Source of the DNA: Carallia brachiata
Taxonomy: Eukaryota > Streptophyta > Magnoliopsida > Malpighiales > Rhizophoraceae
Direction of reading: 5' to 3'
DNA: 64,000 bases
Assembly: GCA_021464245.1 (NCBI GenBank)
Contig: JADCRB010000153.1
Span: 496,001-560,000 of the forward strand
Below the pieces are notes generated by a model. It saw nothing but the letters and a program-made list of their open reading frames with translations, did not search any database and was not told the origin of the DNA. Numbering within the stretch: the stretch's first letter is position 1; every line of letters begins with the position of its first letter. The position numbers and the translations under genes are program-made. Below are positions 1 to 11,713 of this stretch, piece after piece.

Positions 1-502
1 CTATGCAATAACTATGAAAAACCATTGGTTAACATTTCGTGAGAACATTGGAACAAGTGACAAGTGACAGCACCCTACAAGTATGAAATAATCCTGCGCA
101 TATATCCCACACAACGGAAATATTTGCCACTTTTTCTACCGTGTTGATATACAAAACCACGGATCATAAACTAAGAAGATACACCAACCAAAAGAATAAC
201 CTGTACGTGAAAATTTATAACAGTTGGCAACAAGCATCACGTAATGCATAAATAGATGCTTTCCTACAATTATATTACAGACATGGTTACATGGAAAAGC
301 TTCGCAACATGCATCACCTCATTCATTAAATAGAAAATACCTTAAAAAGAGATATAACAGTTCAAGACCACCAAGAAACTAGGGAAATGAAAGGCACTAC
401 CCTCAGATATGAAATTTAGACAAGAGAAAATCACATAGCTAAAACTCACAAACATTGAATACAAGTAAGCATGAAGGTATTGAGGGAAACAAAAAACCAA
501 AC
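1..502 (-). other. Intron or downstream part of the AAMP-like gene
   Basis: No coding exon is visible here. The last recognised exon of the WD40 gene ends at 503 with a donor site, so this stretch is intron sequence of that gene. The C-terminal WD repeats expected for the family lie beyond the left edge of the window. Confidence 0.7.
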
Positions 503-3470
503 CTTTCCAGTTGTTATATTCACAATGTGGACAGAATTATCCTTCGAACCAGAAATAACAAGAGAAGAATCTGAGCTCAATGCCAAGCATGTCAGCCCTT
601 CAGTGTGATAAGGATGACCTAAAGGGCAAATACATTCTAGTTATGAATGCCAAATAAACCCTTAGAAAGCAAGTAGCATCAGTTTTTATGGAAGCTCATG
701 GTCAAAAGTAATGGAACCATCTCAATAGGTGAATCTCTTTATTTAAATGAGCAGTTGTAGAGAGATGACATGCTGTGGGATTTAATCAAGGTAAACAATA
801 CTCTACTAGTCTAAGGTGATGCATGAAGCAGGGTTTTATCAAGATGAAAAAGGCCCTCGTATGCTTATTATACCATGGAAGAAGCAAGCCCAAGATGGGA
901 CAGAGTTTTAAATTCCTTGATCATCAATGTGAGAAAGTTAACAATACAATCCATATGTGAATCCAAACATGTGATAAGAGATATATTATCTAGCACTCAT
1001 TTAAAACAGAAATCCAGGAAGACTTGGTAAGAACAATTTTTGACATGTAAGCAACCAATATTGCAATACTAATGTAAAATGTTCAGAACGTTAGAAACTT
1101 GTTTTTTTTTTTTTTGGTTGAAAAACTTGCTTTTATTTAAGTTATTAAACATGCAATCAAACTCAATGTTGAAGGGAAAGATCAATCCACCAAGGTTAAA
1201 TGTAACAAAATAGTTCCAGTTCCCACAAACAAACTTTCAAAGGGCACCCTGGTTTGCACAAAGGACCTGGGCTTCCCTTTTTGCTTCCTTGTTGAATTCT
1301 AAGACCTACTTCTATGTACACAACGTTTTTTTTAAAAGAAAAGCAAAATCGAACATAATTGTAAAGCACCAAGCAGTGATACCTCTCACCACATGGGCAA
1401 CTTCACCACTTCTTGGATTCCATATCCTCAAGGTTGCATCATCAGAACCAGTACAGATTGTTTTACCTAAAATATTAGCAAAAGGATAAAGGAAGATAAG
1501 TCAACTAAGAGAGGTGGATAGGATCTAAGCTAGAATGGCAGCTATTAGGAGAGGAAGAAAGGGAAAAAAATGCAGAGCAGTTTAATACCTACCATCAGGA
1601 GTAAAATCACCACAAGTTACACTAGCACTATGTCCTGAAAACACGTTAAGATTGGCAACTTTGTCAGCATTCCACATCCAAACACTGGAGTCTTCAGAAC
1701 CAGCTAAGACCAGATGACCTCTTGGATGCCATCTAACCCACTGAGAAATCACATAATCATTTCTTAATGCGTATAAATCATTACTGAAAAAATAAACTAC
1801 ATTCAAACAATAAGTTCACCTCAATGCCCTGTACAGGGCCGTCAAGTTTGCATTTAAGGTTTCCTGAAGAAGCATCCCAAATTTGGACAAGTCCATCAAA
1901 CCCTCCAGAAGCAAGCAACTGTCCATCATTACTAAAGGCTAAACTAGACACAGAATCCTTATGGCCTGCATAGAATTTCTTCAAGATTAATTTGCAGAGC
2001 AAATGAAGGCCAAAAATCAAAGGCTACACACATCTTTAAAATAATCGAACAAGGGGAGGAGCTTAACTTTGGCTTCAATGAAAAAATAATACAGCAACAA
2101 TCATAATCAAAAGGAAAGCAACACGATGATACCCTGTAGCTCAGAAGCCCAATCTCCTTGACCGATCTTCCAAAGAAAACCCTTGTCATCTCCACCCCCA
2201 GTTGCCACTAGTACAGGATCTGTTGGACTACAGGCAACTGCGTAGACTTCACCTGTATCGATGAGAAATACAAGAATACCAAATGACTTATTGCACACAA
2301 ACAACACATAAAAGCATGAAACAGAGTCTTATCGTCTTTATTTTCCAATGTACCAAAAAAAAAGAGACGTATCCTCTTCAATTTCATATAGCTAGAAAGA
2401 AAAATAATAACAATAAAAAAATAACTAAGATTAACAGAATCAAGATAAATCTATGTTATATTCTAAGTTTGACAAGTAAGGCCAATGACTGCATTTCCAG
2501 AAGACATATTAAAGATCAATGGAAGAGAGATGCCCACATATTGCTTCTACTGGATAACTGCCAGTTATAATCGATTGCAACCTTCATCTTCTAACTGATT
2601 TAGTAACAACTTATATACGCCCTATACTTATAAACGCCAAATAGTAGGTCAAATCCTCATGCGTACCATTTGCTCATCCACACAACGGAAACCCCCAATA
2701 CAACCAAATCAGTTGCCAAAGAGAATGAAGCAAAAAGGCATAACGAGTGATAGAAGAGATTAAAAAATAAATAAAAAAAAGCTCGCATTCAAAATCATAT
2801 GAAGCTAATTCCATTCAATATTAATACAAATTTGATGAGTCAATCGTACAAATTTCACTCCCTCTCATAAGTTTCTATAAAACTATATCTGTGTTTCCTC
2901 TTTCATTGCCATATTCGACGAGCAAACGCCAACTGCTCAATAGTGAGGACAACAGTACCAGATAATTAGCTGAAATTGATGAAATACAAAATAGAGAAAA
3001 TGAAAAATTAAATAGGGAACAAACAGAAAAACTCATAAACTCACCGTTATGACCAGTGAATATGTGCATAGAATCATCATCATCTGTTCAAAAAAAAAAA
3101 AAAGAGAAGGAAAAAGGGATAGCAAATCACATTCGTCAGTCATCTGTTTAAGATTATTAGTTGGTTTTAACATTGTACACATGACTGAACTTGAACAGCA
3201 AATCACAAACCGGAATTGTCCCTATCTGATCCAGATTCCTCGTCTTCGTCTGCGTCAGGAAGATCTGCATTCGAAAAGAAACAAGCAAGTTAATGAACTG
3301 GAAGTGCATACATGTGGACATGGACTTGCGTGTGACTGTGTCGCGCGAGAGGGTGAGAGAGAGAGAGACGAACCGTCGTCGTCCACGGTGACTTCGTGGA
3401 TGATGTCGGCGTCGTCGAGGAAGACATCGCCTTGATCCTTTTCGTTCTCCTCCGAGTTTCGGCTGTTCAT
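503..3470 (-). CDS. AAMP-like WD40-repeat protein, 3' end outside the window
   Basis: Homologue of angio-associated migratory cell protein, a conserved eukaryotic WD40 beta-propeller protein; its plant role is poorly defined. Eight exons join in frame: 3374-3470, 3211-3264, 3045-3083, 2133-2252, 1820-1965, 1593-1740, 1383-1466 and 503-618, giving 268 codons. All junctions are GT-AG. The start at 3470 opens an acidic N-terminus (DVFLDDADIIHEV) followed by D/E-rich stretches, as in plant AAMP proteins. WD repeats follow: HIFTGHNGEVYAVACSP, GHKDSVSSLAF with IWD, WVRWHPRGH with WMWN, GHSASVTCGDF, then DDATLRIW and HPYHTEGLTCL. The remaining C-terminal repeats (about a third of the family length) are missing because the gene leaves the window. 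It is divergent from the ATP synthase delta gene. Confidence 0.9.
1102..1310 (-). repeat. Possible retrocopy or LINE 3' end with poly(A), inside a WD40-gene intron
   Basis: Read on the minus strand, about 200 bases of moderately GC-balanced sequence end in AATAAA (1132-1137) followed within about 20 bases by a 14-base A tract (1102-1115 on the plus strand as T). It sits in the intron between the exons at 1383-1466 and 503-618. A poly(A) signal just before an A tract is the mark of a reverse-transcribed RNA. No target duplication was found and the right end is uncertain. Confidence 0.35.
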
Positions 3471-4235
3471 TTCCTTGCCGCCGGCTTCTCGGTTAAGGTT
3501 GTCTGCTCTCCGCGTGTCTGAAAAGTGCGCAGAGGTTTTTCCAAGGGGGTTGTTTTTTTTTTATGTCGTTTACTTCTTTCGATCAAGCCCCCCAAGGCCG
3601 AGGGTTTAGTTCTAATTTTCAAGCTCGGAATAATCAGCCGATTTATTATTAGAAAATTCTCCACTTGCAATGGTAAATCAGTAATTATACGACGTATTTT
3701 TTTCTTACATCCTTTCAGATTTAAATTTTATTAGTCGTACTCACCTGTTCTTGAAAATTGGGGATTATGGGGAAGAGTTGCGGTTGGACGTGAGTAGATT
3801 CGTTGAACTAACAATACTCAAATAATAAATTTATCTCTTAAAAATGATTAAATAAAAATTAAATAAAATAAAAAATTTTTCAATTTTGATCCAAAAATTC
3901 TGTTATTATTATAATTGTAATGAAATTTATTTTTTTGTTTGTTTTAAAAAAATATAAAACCTTCTTTTTTGAATTCCAATTATACCCTTTCTTTACCCAG
4001 TAATAAACCACCACTTGTCATGGCCCCACTTATCCCCGTCAGGTTACAAAGCAATATGAGTGGCTGTAGTTCTGGACTTCACAAGATAACCCGGACTTTC
4101 TTCGCCGTCCATTCTCCGAATCTCCGCCGTCCAATTCTATCAATACCTCTCCATCGTCGGCCGCATATCCAATTTCCAAACCATTTTCCCAAGACCCACC
4201 ACAGCCGTCTCTCTCTTTTGTGTTTTCCATCAGCC
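3471..4235. promoter_or_regulatory. Divergent intergenic promoter region between the WD40 and ATP synthase delta genes
   Basis: The two start codons are 765 bases apart and point away from each other. The part near the WD40 gene is GC-richer. The part at 3820-3960 is AT-rich and contains TATAAAA at 3953-3959, placed for the ATP synthase gene. Shared regulation is possible but not shown. Confidence 0.5.
3953..3959 (+). promoter_or_regulatory. TATA box of the ATP synthase delta gene
   Basis: TATAAAA lies in an AT-rich context 283 bases before the proposed start at 4236. A start of transcription near 3985 would give a leader of about 250 bases that contains two in-frame upstream ATGs (4020 and 4056). 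Confidence 0.5.
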
Positions 4236-4994
4236 ATGGCAGCAGCTCTCCAAAACGCCGCCGTCTCCATTCAATCGAAAATCCCACCGTCGGCGAGACT
4301 CCCCAGCCGCACCGTCTCTTCCCAAAAACCCCTCAGTCTCTCTTTCTCCGCCAGTTTCCCCTCTCTCAACCTCACCTCCACCGCCTCCGGCCTCCGCGCC
4401 GTACGTCGCGGCGGCGCCTCCGGGGCTAAAATGTCGGCGACGGTGGCGGGAAGCTACGCGACAGCCCTGGCGGACGTGGCGAAGAGGAACAACACCCTGG
4501 ACGCGACCTACGCCGACATGGAAAAGATAGAGAAGCTGTTCTCGGACCCACAAGTGCTGGACTTCTTCGTGAACCCGACGATCGACCCGGAGAAGAAGAT
4601 CGGAGTGGTGGACGACATAGCGAAGTCGGCGGAGCTCCAGCTGCACACCGCCAATTTCCTCAACATCTTGATCGAGGCGAAGCGGATTGACCTGATCAAA
4701 GAAATGGTGAAAGAATTCGAAACGGTGTACAACCAATTGACGGAGACGGAGATGGCGGTGGTGAGCTCGGTGGTGAAGCTGGAGTCGCAGCATCTGGCTC
4801 AGATAGCGAAGCAGGTGCAGAAACTGACGGGGGCCAAGAATGTGAGGATTAAAACGGCTATTGATCCGAGCCTGGTGGCTGGGTTCACCGTTAGGTATGG
4901 GAGCTCAGGGTCCAAGTTGATTGATTTGAGTGTGAAGAGGCAGTTGGAGGAGATCGCAGCCCAGCTTGATTTGGGTGACATTCAGCTTGCTTAA
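4236..4994 (+). CDS. ATPD: Chloroplast ATP synthase delta subunit
   Basis: Nuclear-encoded delta subunit of the chloroplast F1Fo ATP synthase, the OSCP/delta family protein that joins the F1 head to the peripheral stalk in thylakoids. It is a single exon of 252 codons, close to the usual plant length of about 250. The start at 4236 (MAAALQNAAVSIQSK) matches the typical start of plant delta precursors. Residues 1 to about 66 are rich in Ser, Ala and Arg with few acidic residues, as expected for a transit peptide, with cleavage probably near GGASGAKMSATVAG. The OSCP domain follows from SYATALADVAKRN to the C-terminal VKRQLEEIAAQLDLGDI. The frame is open upstream to 3969 with in-frame ATGs at 4020 and 4056, so a 72-residue longer form cannot be excluded from sequence alone. 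Confidence 0.95.
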   Translation: MAAALQNAAVSIQSKIPPSARLPSRTVSSQKPLSLSFSASFPSLNLTSTASGLRAVRRGGASGAKMSATVAGSYATALADVAKRNNTLDATYADMEKIEKLFSDPQVLDFFVNPTIDPEKKIGVVDDIAKSAELQLHTANFLNILIEAKRIDLIKEMVKEFETVYNQLTETEMAVVSSVVKLESQHLAQIAKQVQKLTGAKNVRIKTAIDPSLVAGFTVRYGSSGSKLIDLSVKRQLEEIAAQLDLGDIQLA

Positions 4995-5379
4995 GTTTAA
5001 GTTTGGCCCTTTTTGTCCATGGCATTTAGACCCTTAAGTTTTGTTTTTTTATTGCGAATTTTAATTATTGTGTTTCTGTTGTTTTGTAATTTTTTGGTGA
5101 AATTATATGGTTGATCATGAGAGTTAAGTTCAAGATTATGACTTCTTAAAGAGGATTTTTTTTTTCCAAAAAAGCCCAAAGTTAAAGGGACAGAGAGAGA
5201 GAGAGAGCCTGCTCATTATAATGAGAGTAGATAAGTAAAAAAATTCCAACAATGAGAGTAGTACTTACTTTTTCCATAAAAAAGGGGGAAATGTGAGGAA
5301 TATGGAAACAGTGAACTCTCCAATATGCTGTTGACGATTAAAGTTGATGGTTAAAGTTTATCGTTGCTTGAATTAATAT

Positions 5380-5999
5380 GTTAAATATATGAATTTTACT
5401 CATAATTTTTTGTTTTTTTAAAAATTTTATTTAAAATATTTTTATCTTTTAAATTCTATTTTATACGTTTTTGTTATCAATGTTTTTTATTCTCTTCCAT
5501 TAATTTGTTGTTACATTTGATATTTAACAGTTTAGTTATCGTCATGTTATCTAATTTAAAATGACATATCATTATAAAATAAGAACCTGATATCTAATAA
5601 AGTAATGACCTGTCATGTTTCATCTTTTTCTGGTTAGTGTTGTTCAAATATTTACTTATTTTAGTATATACAGATAACAAATTTTTTATTTTTGTTTTTA
5701 CTTTTAATTTTATAAAATAATAAATAATATTTTTTTTGATTTTTTAAATCACTTCTTTTGAAAAAAAATTTAAAAAAAATATTAAATATCAAGTTATCAC
5801 TTTATATTGACATGTTATTTAAATTAAATAACGTGATGATAACGAAACTGTTAAATATCAAATTTAAAGGTAAATTAATGAAAGAAACTAAAAAAAAATT
5901 GACGACAAAAACGTAGAGAGTAAAATTTAAAATATACAAATGTTGTAAATGAAATTGTCAAAATGACTGAAGATGATAAGTAAAATTTATATATTTTTC
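5380..5999. mobile_element. Non-autonomous Mutator-like foldback element
   Basis: A 620 bp segment with two long imperfect inverted arms, about 5380-5605 and 5781-5999. The extreme 21 bases of each end differ at only three positions and both begin with G when read inward. The element is flanked by an exact 9 bp direct repeat, AATTAATAT, at 5371-5379 and 6000-6008. Long terminal inverted repeats, a terminal G and a 9 bp target duplication are features of Mutator-like elements. No transposase reading frame is present. The AT-rich composition makes a chance match easier, but the repeat falls exactly at the arm ends. Confidence 0.75.
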
Positions 6000-6201
6000 A
6001 ATTAATATTTAAAATTAAAATTACACTTATTAATTGTATTAGAAATACTAAGCCAGTTCGTAATAAGACTTACCTTTCCATGGTCCCATTAGTGCACTCA
6101 CGCAAACACCTTCCTAATATGGATCTCACTATAGAAGCCATTGTAGCATTAGTGAATTAGAAACTAGAAACAATTCTAATGCAATAAACTAGAGTGAACT
6201 A

Positions 6202-6330
6202 TTTTTTTTTTTTTTTTTGTGGAGACCTATTTGTTAGGGAGAGAGTGGTGAGACTATAAATCTGGGATTGAAACTTCAAACCTAAAAATTAAAGAATAAC
6301 ACTTCCAACTAATGCAGTCAAACTGCTGCC
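6202..6330 (-). mobile_element. Probable tRNA-derived SINE
   Basis: On the minus strand, an A-box-like segment (complement of 6300-6318, containing AGTTGG) and a B-box-like segment (near 6263-6282, GGTTTGAAGTTTCAATCCC-like) are followed by a 17-base A tail (T run 6202-6218). Similar flanks CTAGAGTGAACTA (from 6189) and CTAGAGTAAATTA (from 6330) could be a decayed target duplication. No known family could be assigned. Confidence 0.5.
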
Positions 6331-8304
6331 TAGAGTAAATTAAAATCGATTGATCTTTTTCTTGCTAAAAAAATTGATTGATCATTAACGCTTTCACTGT
6401 CTCATGTTTGATGTGGATCCAACTTACTAGCTCGATACAGCAGCATCATTCAATGACTATTAAATGGGCCTTTTTCTTTATGGGCCAATGAATAAAAAGG
6501 CTTTGTGTGGATTTCTTTACATTTTGTTGGACTGTGGAGTCTTGCCGTGAGAATTTACATCAATCGGTAACTTATGTCACATAATGCTGCCAAACTGAGT
6601 CCGTTTAATGTTAACACAACCAAAGTTAGGTAAAATTTCATGGAGAAAAGGGGTGAGTTTGGTGAGTGATTGTGGTGTCAAAATCAATTAGCTTGTTGCA
6701 ACCTTTCAGCCATTATTGAAATACGGTGTGATGCATTAATGAGTGCAACTTTTTGTGTGTTTTCTTCCCTGCCTTAGAGAAAAAAAAAATTTGGGGCCTT
6801 CATCTGAAAATTGTCTCCATTTTTTTTTTTTTGTTTTGAAACATGGAAAATTATCTCCTCATTGGTCATTACTACATATAAGCGATTTATATTTATCCAA
6901 GTAAATTGTTGTGGTGGTGAGTGAATATCAAGGAGCGGTGTTTGTGAGGGATTTTTTTTTTTTTGGGGGGTTTAGAGAAGGTAAATTTAAGATTTTTCAA
7001 GACTTAGTATTAAAATTATCTTGCAATTTAACAGAAAATTTATTTGAGCTTTGGCGACTCTCGTTAGCCTCTTAACTGACATGACTCAATTGCAAATCCT
7101 ACCGCAACCGATTCTCACACCCGATACTGTGGCAGCTGTGACCAAAGTTACCCATCACACATAAATTTTTTTTTTCAACTAAAAACGATATTTTGCAGTT
7201 TATCATCATCACACTTATAAGTTAAAACTAAAAATTACTAGCTAACGTCATTATTTAATTTTTTTTATAGACAAAATTTATTATTAAAGAACTGTTGGAT
7301 CATAGTAGATTCTTTAATTTGACTACAATTTTAGTAAGTATAAAATTCAATAATGTACTTATAATTAATTTCTCTTTTTATTCAAGAGAAGTGTCAGTGA
7401 GAAAACTCAACTTCAGATTAATATTGGGAGAGACATATTTAATTACTATCAAGTTATTATCTTCGGTGATACACATGGTCTAACCAAGATAACATGTTAA
7501 AAGACATTTAATATAAAATTTTTAAATTATCGAATGAGAAAAGTTAACTTATAATATTAAATTTTAACTAAATTTAATACATAATCTTATTTAACTAAAT
7601 TCATAGTTTGAATGATGATATCTGCAAGCCCAAAACAAATGGATGCCAACATTAACATATCATGCATCACTTAATTTCTGATACATAGAATAGAATCGTA
7701 ACCAATTCCATGAAGAAGAAACCGACCATTTACCACCGTTTGTGTTTAAAGATTCTGGGTGAGAGATTTTTAAAGTCGAATCATATCAATTAAGTGATAG
7801 TATTAAATTTACAGTTTATTAATTACTACATAATATGTTATAACTATTTAATTCTTCAGTCTTTTAAAATTACAATATTTCTATGTAACAAAAGAAAAAA
7901 AAAAGAATTGTAATATTTCTTAGGGATTGCATGGAGGTACCGCCACTGTGTGCCCTTTAACAAAAAAAAAAAAAAAAAAAAAAAAAAGTGAAAGTAAAAA
8001 AGAACCGACCATTTTCTTCTTTATCTGTGCGGACAATTTATATGTCTCAATCCAAATTAAGGTATGCCGAAAAAAAAAAATCCAAATAATAAAAATCAAA
8101 TTAACGTAACCATAACTAAATTAATATTTTCCTTATCACTCGGGGAAAGAAAGAATTACACAGAGAAAACCTTCGACGATAAGGAAACAAAATTACAGAT
8201 TTTTTGTTTTTTAATCAGAACAGACATAAAACACAACCGCGTTTCCTTAGTGGAGCAGGTGTGTGTTCTTTATTTTCTTCCTTAATTATCGATTGCTCTT
8301 TCTC

Positions 8305-8313
8305 TATATAATA
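8305..8313 (+). promoter_or_regulatory. TATA box of the IST1-like gene
   Basis: TATATAATA stands 220 bases before the start codon at 8525, after a CT-rich stretch. This implies a leader of roughly 190 bases. Confidence 0.55.
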
Positions 8314-8524
8314 CAAAAACAAAGGAAAGAAAGATAAAGAGACAATCTTTCTTCATCCTCCGGTCTTCTCAGCTATTATTATCCATTTAATTCCCAAATT
8401 TACCCCCAAAATAATTAATTAAGACAATTATTATCTCTTGAATTTGTGCATCAATTGGGGTTTTTGTAATTTAGAATTTTGAGACGTTGGTTTGTTCCTG
8501 ATCTGATCATCCGATTGGATAGGC

Positions 8525-11500
8525 ATGTCGATGCTCGATTCCTTCTTCAGCAAGGGCTTTAAAGCTCCCAAATGGTAATATTGATTCTTTTCTATTCTTT
8601 TTTTTTTTAAATTGTTCTCTTTATTTGTTTTTTCATGAATTATTAGTGGGTGCTTTTGAGCTTTCTGCGGGTATTGAAATTTTGGGTTCTGTTTGGTTTC
8701 TAAGAAAATGCTGGAAATTTTCATAGAAAACAGAAATTCATGTTTGACCCTTTTGTTTGCTGAATCTGAAATCCCTCTCCCCATAATTCTTTTTGGACAG
8801 AAACTGTGCCCTTTACTTTTCGCTTACACTTTCTCAGCTGCCAAACAAAACGTAACCATCTGAATGTTTAAGTTTTTGTTTCTTTTTATCTTTCACTGCA
8901 TAGTAATTAGCTTTTTATCAAGTTCCTTGGAGAATTAAGCTTGGGGTTTGGAGATATAATGTTGACTTTTTTTTTAATCTGTCCTTGTTTTGCTTGGATA
9001 TGCAGTAAAACCCTACTGAAGTTGACAATACCGCGAATAAAGCTGCTGAGAAACAGGAGGGAGGTTCAGATCAAGCAAATGCGTCGGGACATTGCTAAGC
9101 TTCTTGAGACCGGGCAAGAAGCTACTGCTCGTATTCGGGTATACTTACACCTTTATGAAGTGCTTTGCTTTTATGGAAATTGAACTTCTTGTTTATTAGG
9201 AAATTGATGGTAAGAGGTATCTGGGATCATTGATATTTTTGCTTCAGGTAGAGCATATAATAAGAGAAGAGAACATGATGGCTGCACAAGAGATCATTGA
9301 GCTGTTCTGCGAGCTTATTACTGTGCGTCTTCCAATCATTGAAGCGCAAAGGTTGTCCTCATTCATTTAGAAGAAGTTTCTTTTTCATGGTTTCTGCCAA
9401 TTTTGTTCCTATTTATGCTCTATCAATCATGTTTCTTTTGGATTCACATTCCAGTTATTGTGCTGTTGGAACATAGGGGCCTGCCATCAAAGTTTCAATT
9501 AGGCTTTTGGTCAAGTTGCCTTGGTAGCGTTTGGCATATATTGGATAACTTAGGCACCCAGTAGTGGATTTATGATATAAGAGTTTCGCAACATTGATTA
9601 TTTTAGGTCTATTTTTCATTTGTCAAGCAATTTTGAAACTTGTCTCGAATCACTGCCAAATACAGGAACAAAGGGGAAAGAAAGTAAAATGGCCTTGAAA
9701 CGTGATATGATTGAGGTGTGTAATAAGCAGTTTCAGTGTCACAACACTTTTGCTGTAATATTTTCATTTTTCTTTTTCTGTTGCCATAAATTAGACCAAT
9801 ATTGCAATTAATCAAACAGGATAGTACAATCTGCAATGAACTTTTGGTATAGGCTGATAAATGGCTTCTTGCAAGCATGAAACACCACTAGAGTTTAGTG
9901 CCCACAATTTAGCTGCCGTAACTCCCATGTTACCCCACAGAAACTGAAGGCAATTTTTCATGTTGCATTCCTTGTTATCTGAGGGAACGCATATGTTACT
10001 TCAGTATGTTACTTTTAAATGAAGCCTTGTGTGTTTACTTTTGCCTTTTTTGTTGGATAATTAAGCATTTTGATATTCCAATCATTATATAGGAGGGATT
10101 AAAAGCATCTTTGCGGTTACTCATAGTTGAGTGCTCCATAAAATGAATGTCTAAGAAGTTAAAATTCTCCCAGGGAATGTCCCTTAGACTTGAAAGAAGC
10201 AATATCAAGTGTCTGTTTTGCTGCACCAAGATGTGCCGATTTGTCAGAGCTGCTGCAGGTTCAGATGCTTTTTGCTTCCAAGTATGGAAAGGAATTCGTA
10301 TCTGCTGCAACTGAGCTTATGCCTGAATGTGGTGTAAATCGTCAGGTATTATGAAGTTTTATCTCATTTCATGAATTAATTGTGATGAAAAGGATATAGT
10401 TTGTGAACTTGTTCTTCATTTTTCTCGTGACATGCTTCCAATTAATTAACTGCTGCAGTTAATAGAACTGTTATCTGTTCGAGCTCCTTCACCTGAATTA
10501 AAACTGAAGCTTCTAAAGGAAATTGCTGAAGAGCATGAATTAGATTGGGATCCAGCTGCCTCTGAATCTGAGTTTCTTAAACCACATGAGGATCTGTTGG
10601 TGAGTAATGTTACCTAGGTACCATGATATTGGTCCCTTTTTGTTCCTTACCTGTACCTTTTTTTTTTTTTTTTGTCAGAATGGTCCAACTCAATTTGTTA
10701 GTGGGTCTAAGTTGCCCCTTCCAAAAGAGAAACATGATGAATCATTGAACCACACTCCTGATGGTGGCCACACTGAAGAGCCTGATTCGGATGACTCATT
10801 AGATTTTCCTGATGTTCCTAAGGTGCCCTTACGACCTGTTATTGATGCTACCCCGGCACCAGATGTAGCCCCATCCCCATCCGTGCCAACTGTTCCTTGT
10901 GTTGACGTTCATCATACATCATCAGATCATTCTGCTACTACAGAAGACCTATCACTTAAACCTCATTTGGAATGTGAGATTTATAAAGAAGAAAAATCAG
11001 AGGTCATCAAGGATGAAGTGCCCAATATTGTGGTAGGTGCCAAGGAGGAAAAACAGTTTGTACCGTTTGTTTCTCCCCCACCACCGACTTCTACATCACT
11101 GTCTGAAAGACCGAGCAGTACCCCACCCTCTATCTCAAAGACAAAAAGTGATGCCAATGTGGATCTACAGGATGTTTTAGTTGCTGCTCAGGCTGCTGCG
11201 GAGACTGCAGAGCGCGCAGCAGCAGCAGCTCGCTCAGCAGCTACTCTTGCACAGGCCAGGATTACTGAACTGACAAAGAAAAGTAGTGAGAAGTTCAATG
11301 AGAATCCATTTTATACAGAAATTCTTAATCAGCCTGCTACCCCTGGAAATGCACATCTTGATCATCAACATTCATTTGGTGATTCTGACGGTATTTTCAG
11401 TCATCCGGACTCTCATCAAGCTCATGAAGAGCACAAGGCATCAGACTATTACCCAGGCTCTCACCAAGCTCATGTGCACCATCAGGCATCAGGCTTACCC

Positions 11501-11713
11501 GACCTTCCATCCTTCGATAAACCTGAAGTGGGATACGATTCTCCTTCTAGTGATCGCTTGCCCCAGCAGGGGTCAGCTTCTCATCAACCGCAGAGATTGC
11601 CTTCAATGGATGATGACCCGTACTTCTCCTACCCAAGTTTGTTTTCAAGACAGAACTCAAACCTTGGATCCAGTCCTCAATTTCATAGTGATGGTTCTCA
11701 CTCCACTCATTAG
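8525..11713 (+). CDS. ISTL1: IST1-like protein (regulator of Vps4 activity)
   Basis: ESCRT-III-associated protein of the IST1 family, which in eukaryotes binds ESCRT-III and the Vps4 (plant SKD1) ATPase in multivesicular body sorting. Six exons join in frame: 8525-8574, 9006-9138, 9248-9351, 10174-10345, 10459-10599 and 10679-11713 (stop included), encoding 544 residues; all introns are GT-AG. The N-terminus MSMLDSFFSKGFKAPKCKTL and the helical core (LLKLTIPRIKLLRNRREVQ, ARIRVEHIIREENMMAA, CPLDLKEAISSVCFAAPRC, YGKEFVSAA) are typical of the IST1 domain, about residues 10-185. The large last exon encodes an acidic, proline-rich low-complexity tail with an alanine-rich helix (QAAAETAERAAAAARSAATL) and two His-rich SHQAH repeats. 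The ISTL1 name rests on remembered resemblance of the N-terminal half and is likely but not proven. Confidence 0.93.

Larger units (their letters stand above)
4995..8304. other. AT-rich intergenic spacer with transposon remnants
   Basis: No gene was recognised. The spacer holds the 3' flank of the ATP synthase gene, a short AG microsatellite near 5190-5205, a foldback element (5380-5999), a probable SINE (6202-6330), and long A or T runs (for example 7962-7987). Open frames here are short, low in complexity and without family resemblance. Confidence 0.7.

Noticed and set aside
3969..4235. Longer N-terminus of ATP synthase delta as the main product
   Set aside because: The start at 4236 matches plant homologues and leaves a transit peptide of normal length; the longer form is listed only as a finding.
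4230..4793. 187-codon open frame antisense to ATP synthase delta
   Set aside because: Shadow of a GC-rich coding exon; His/Arg-rich with no family resemblance.
10607..10678. Apparent N-terminus of the long frame ending at 11713
   Set aside because: This is intron sequence with a T tract and AG acceptor; the coding part begins at 10679 as exon 6.
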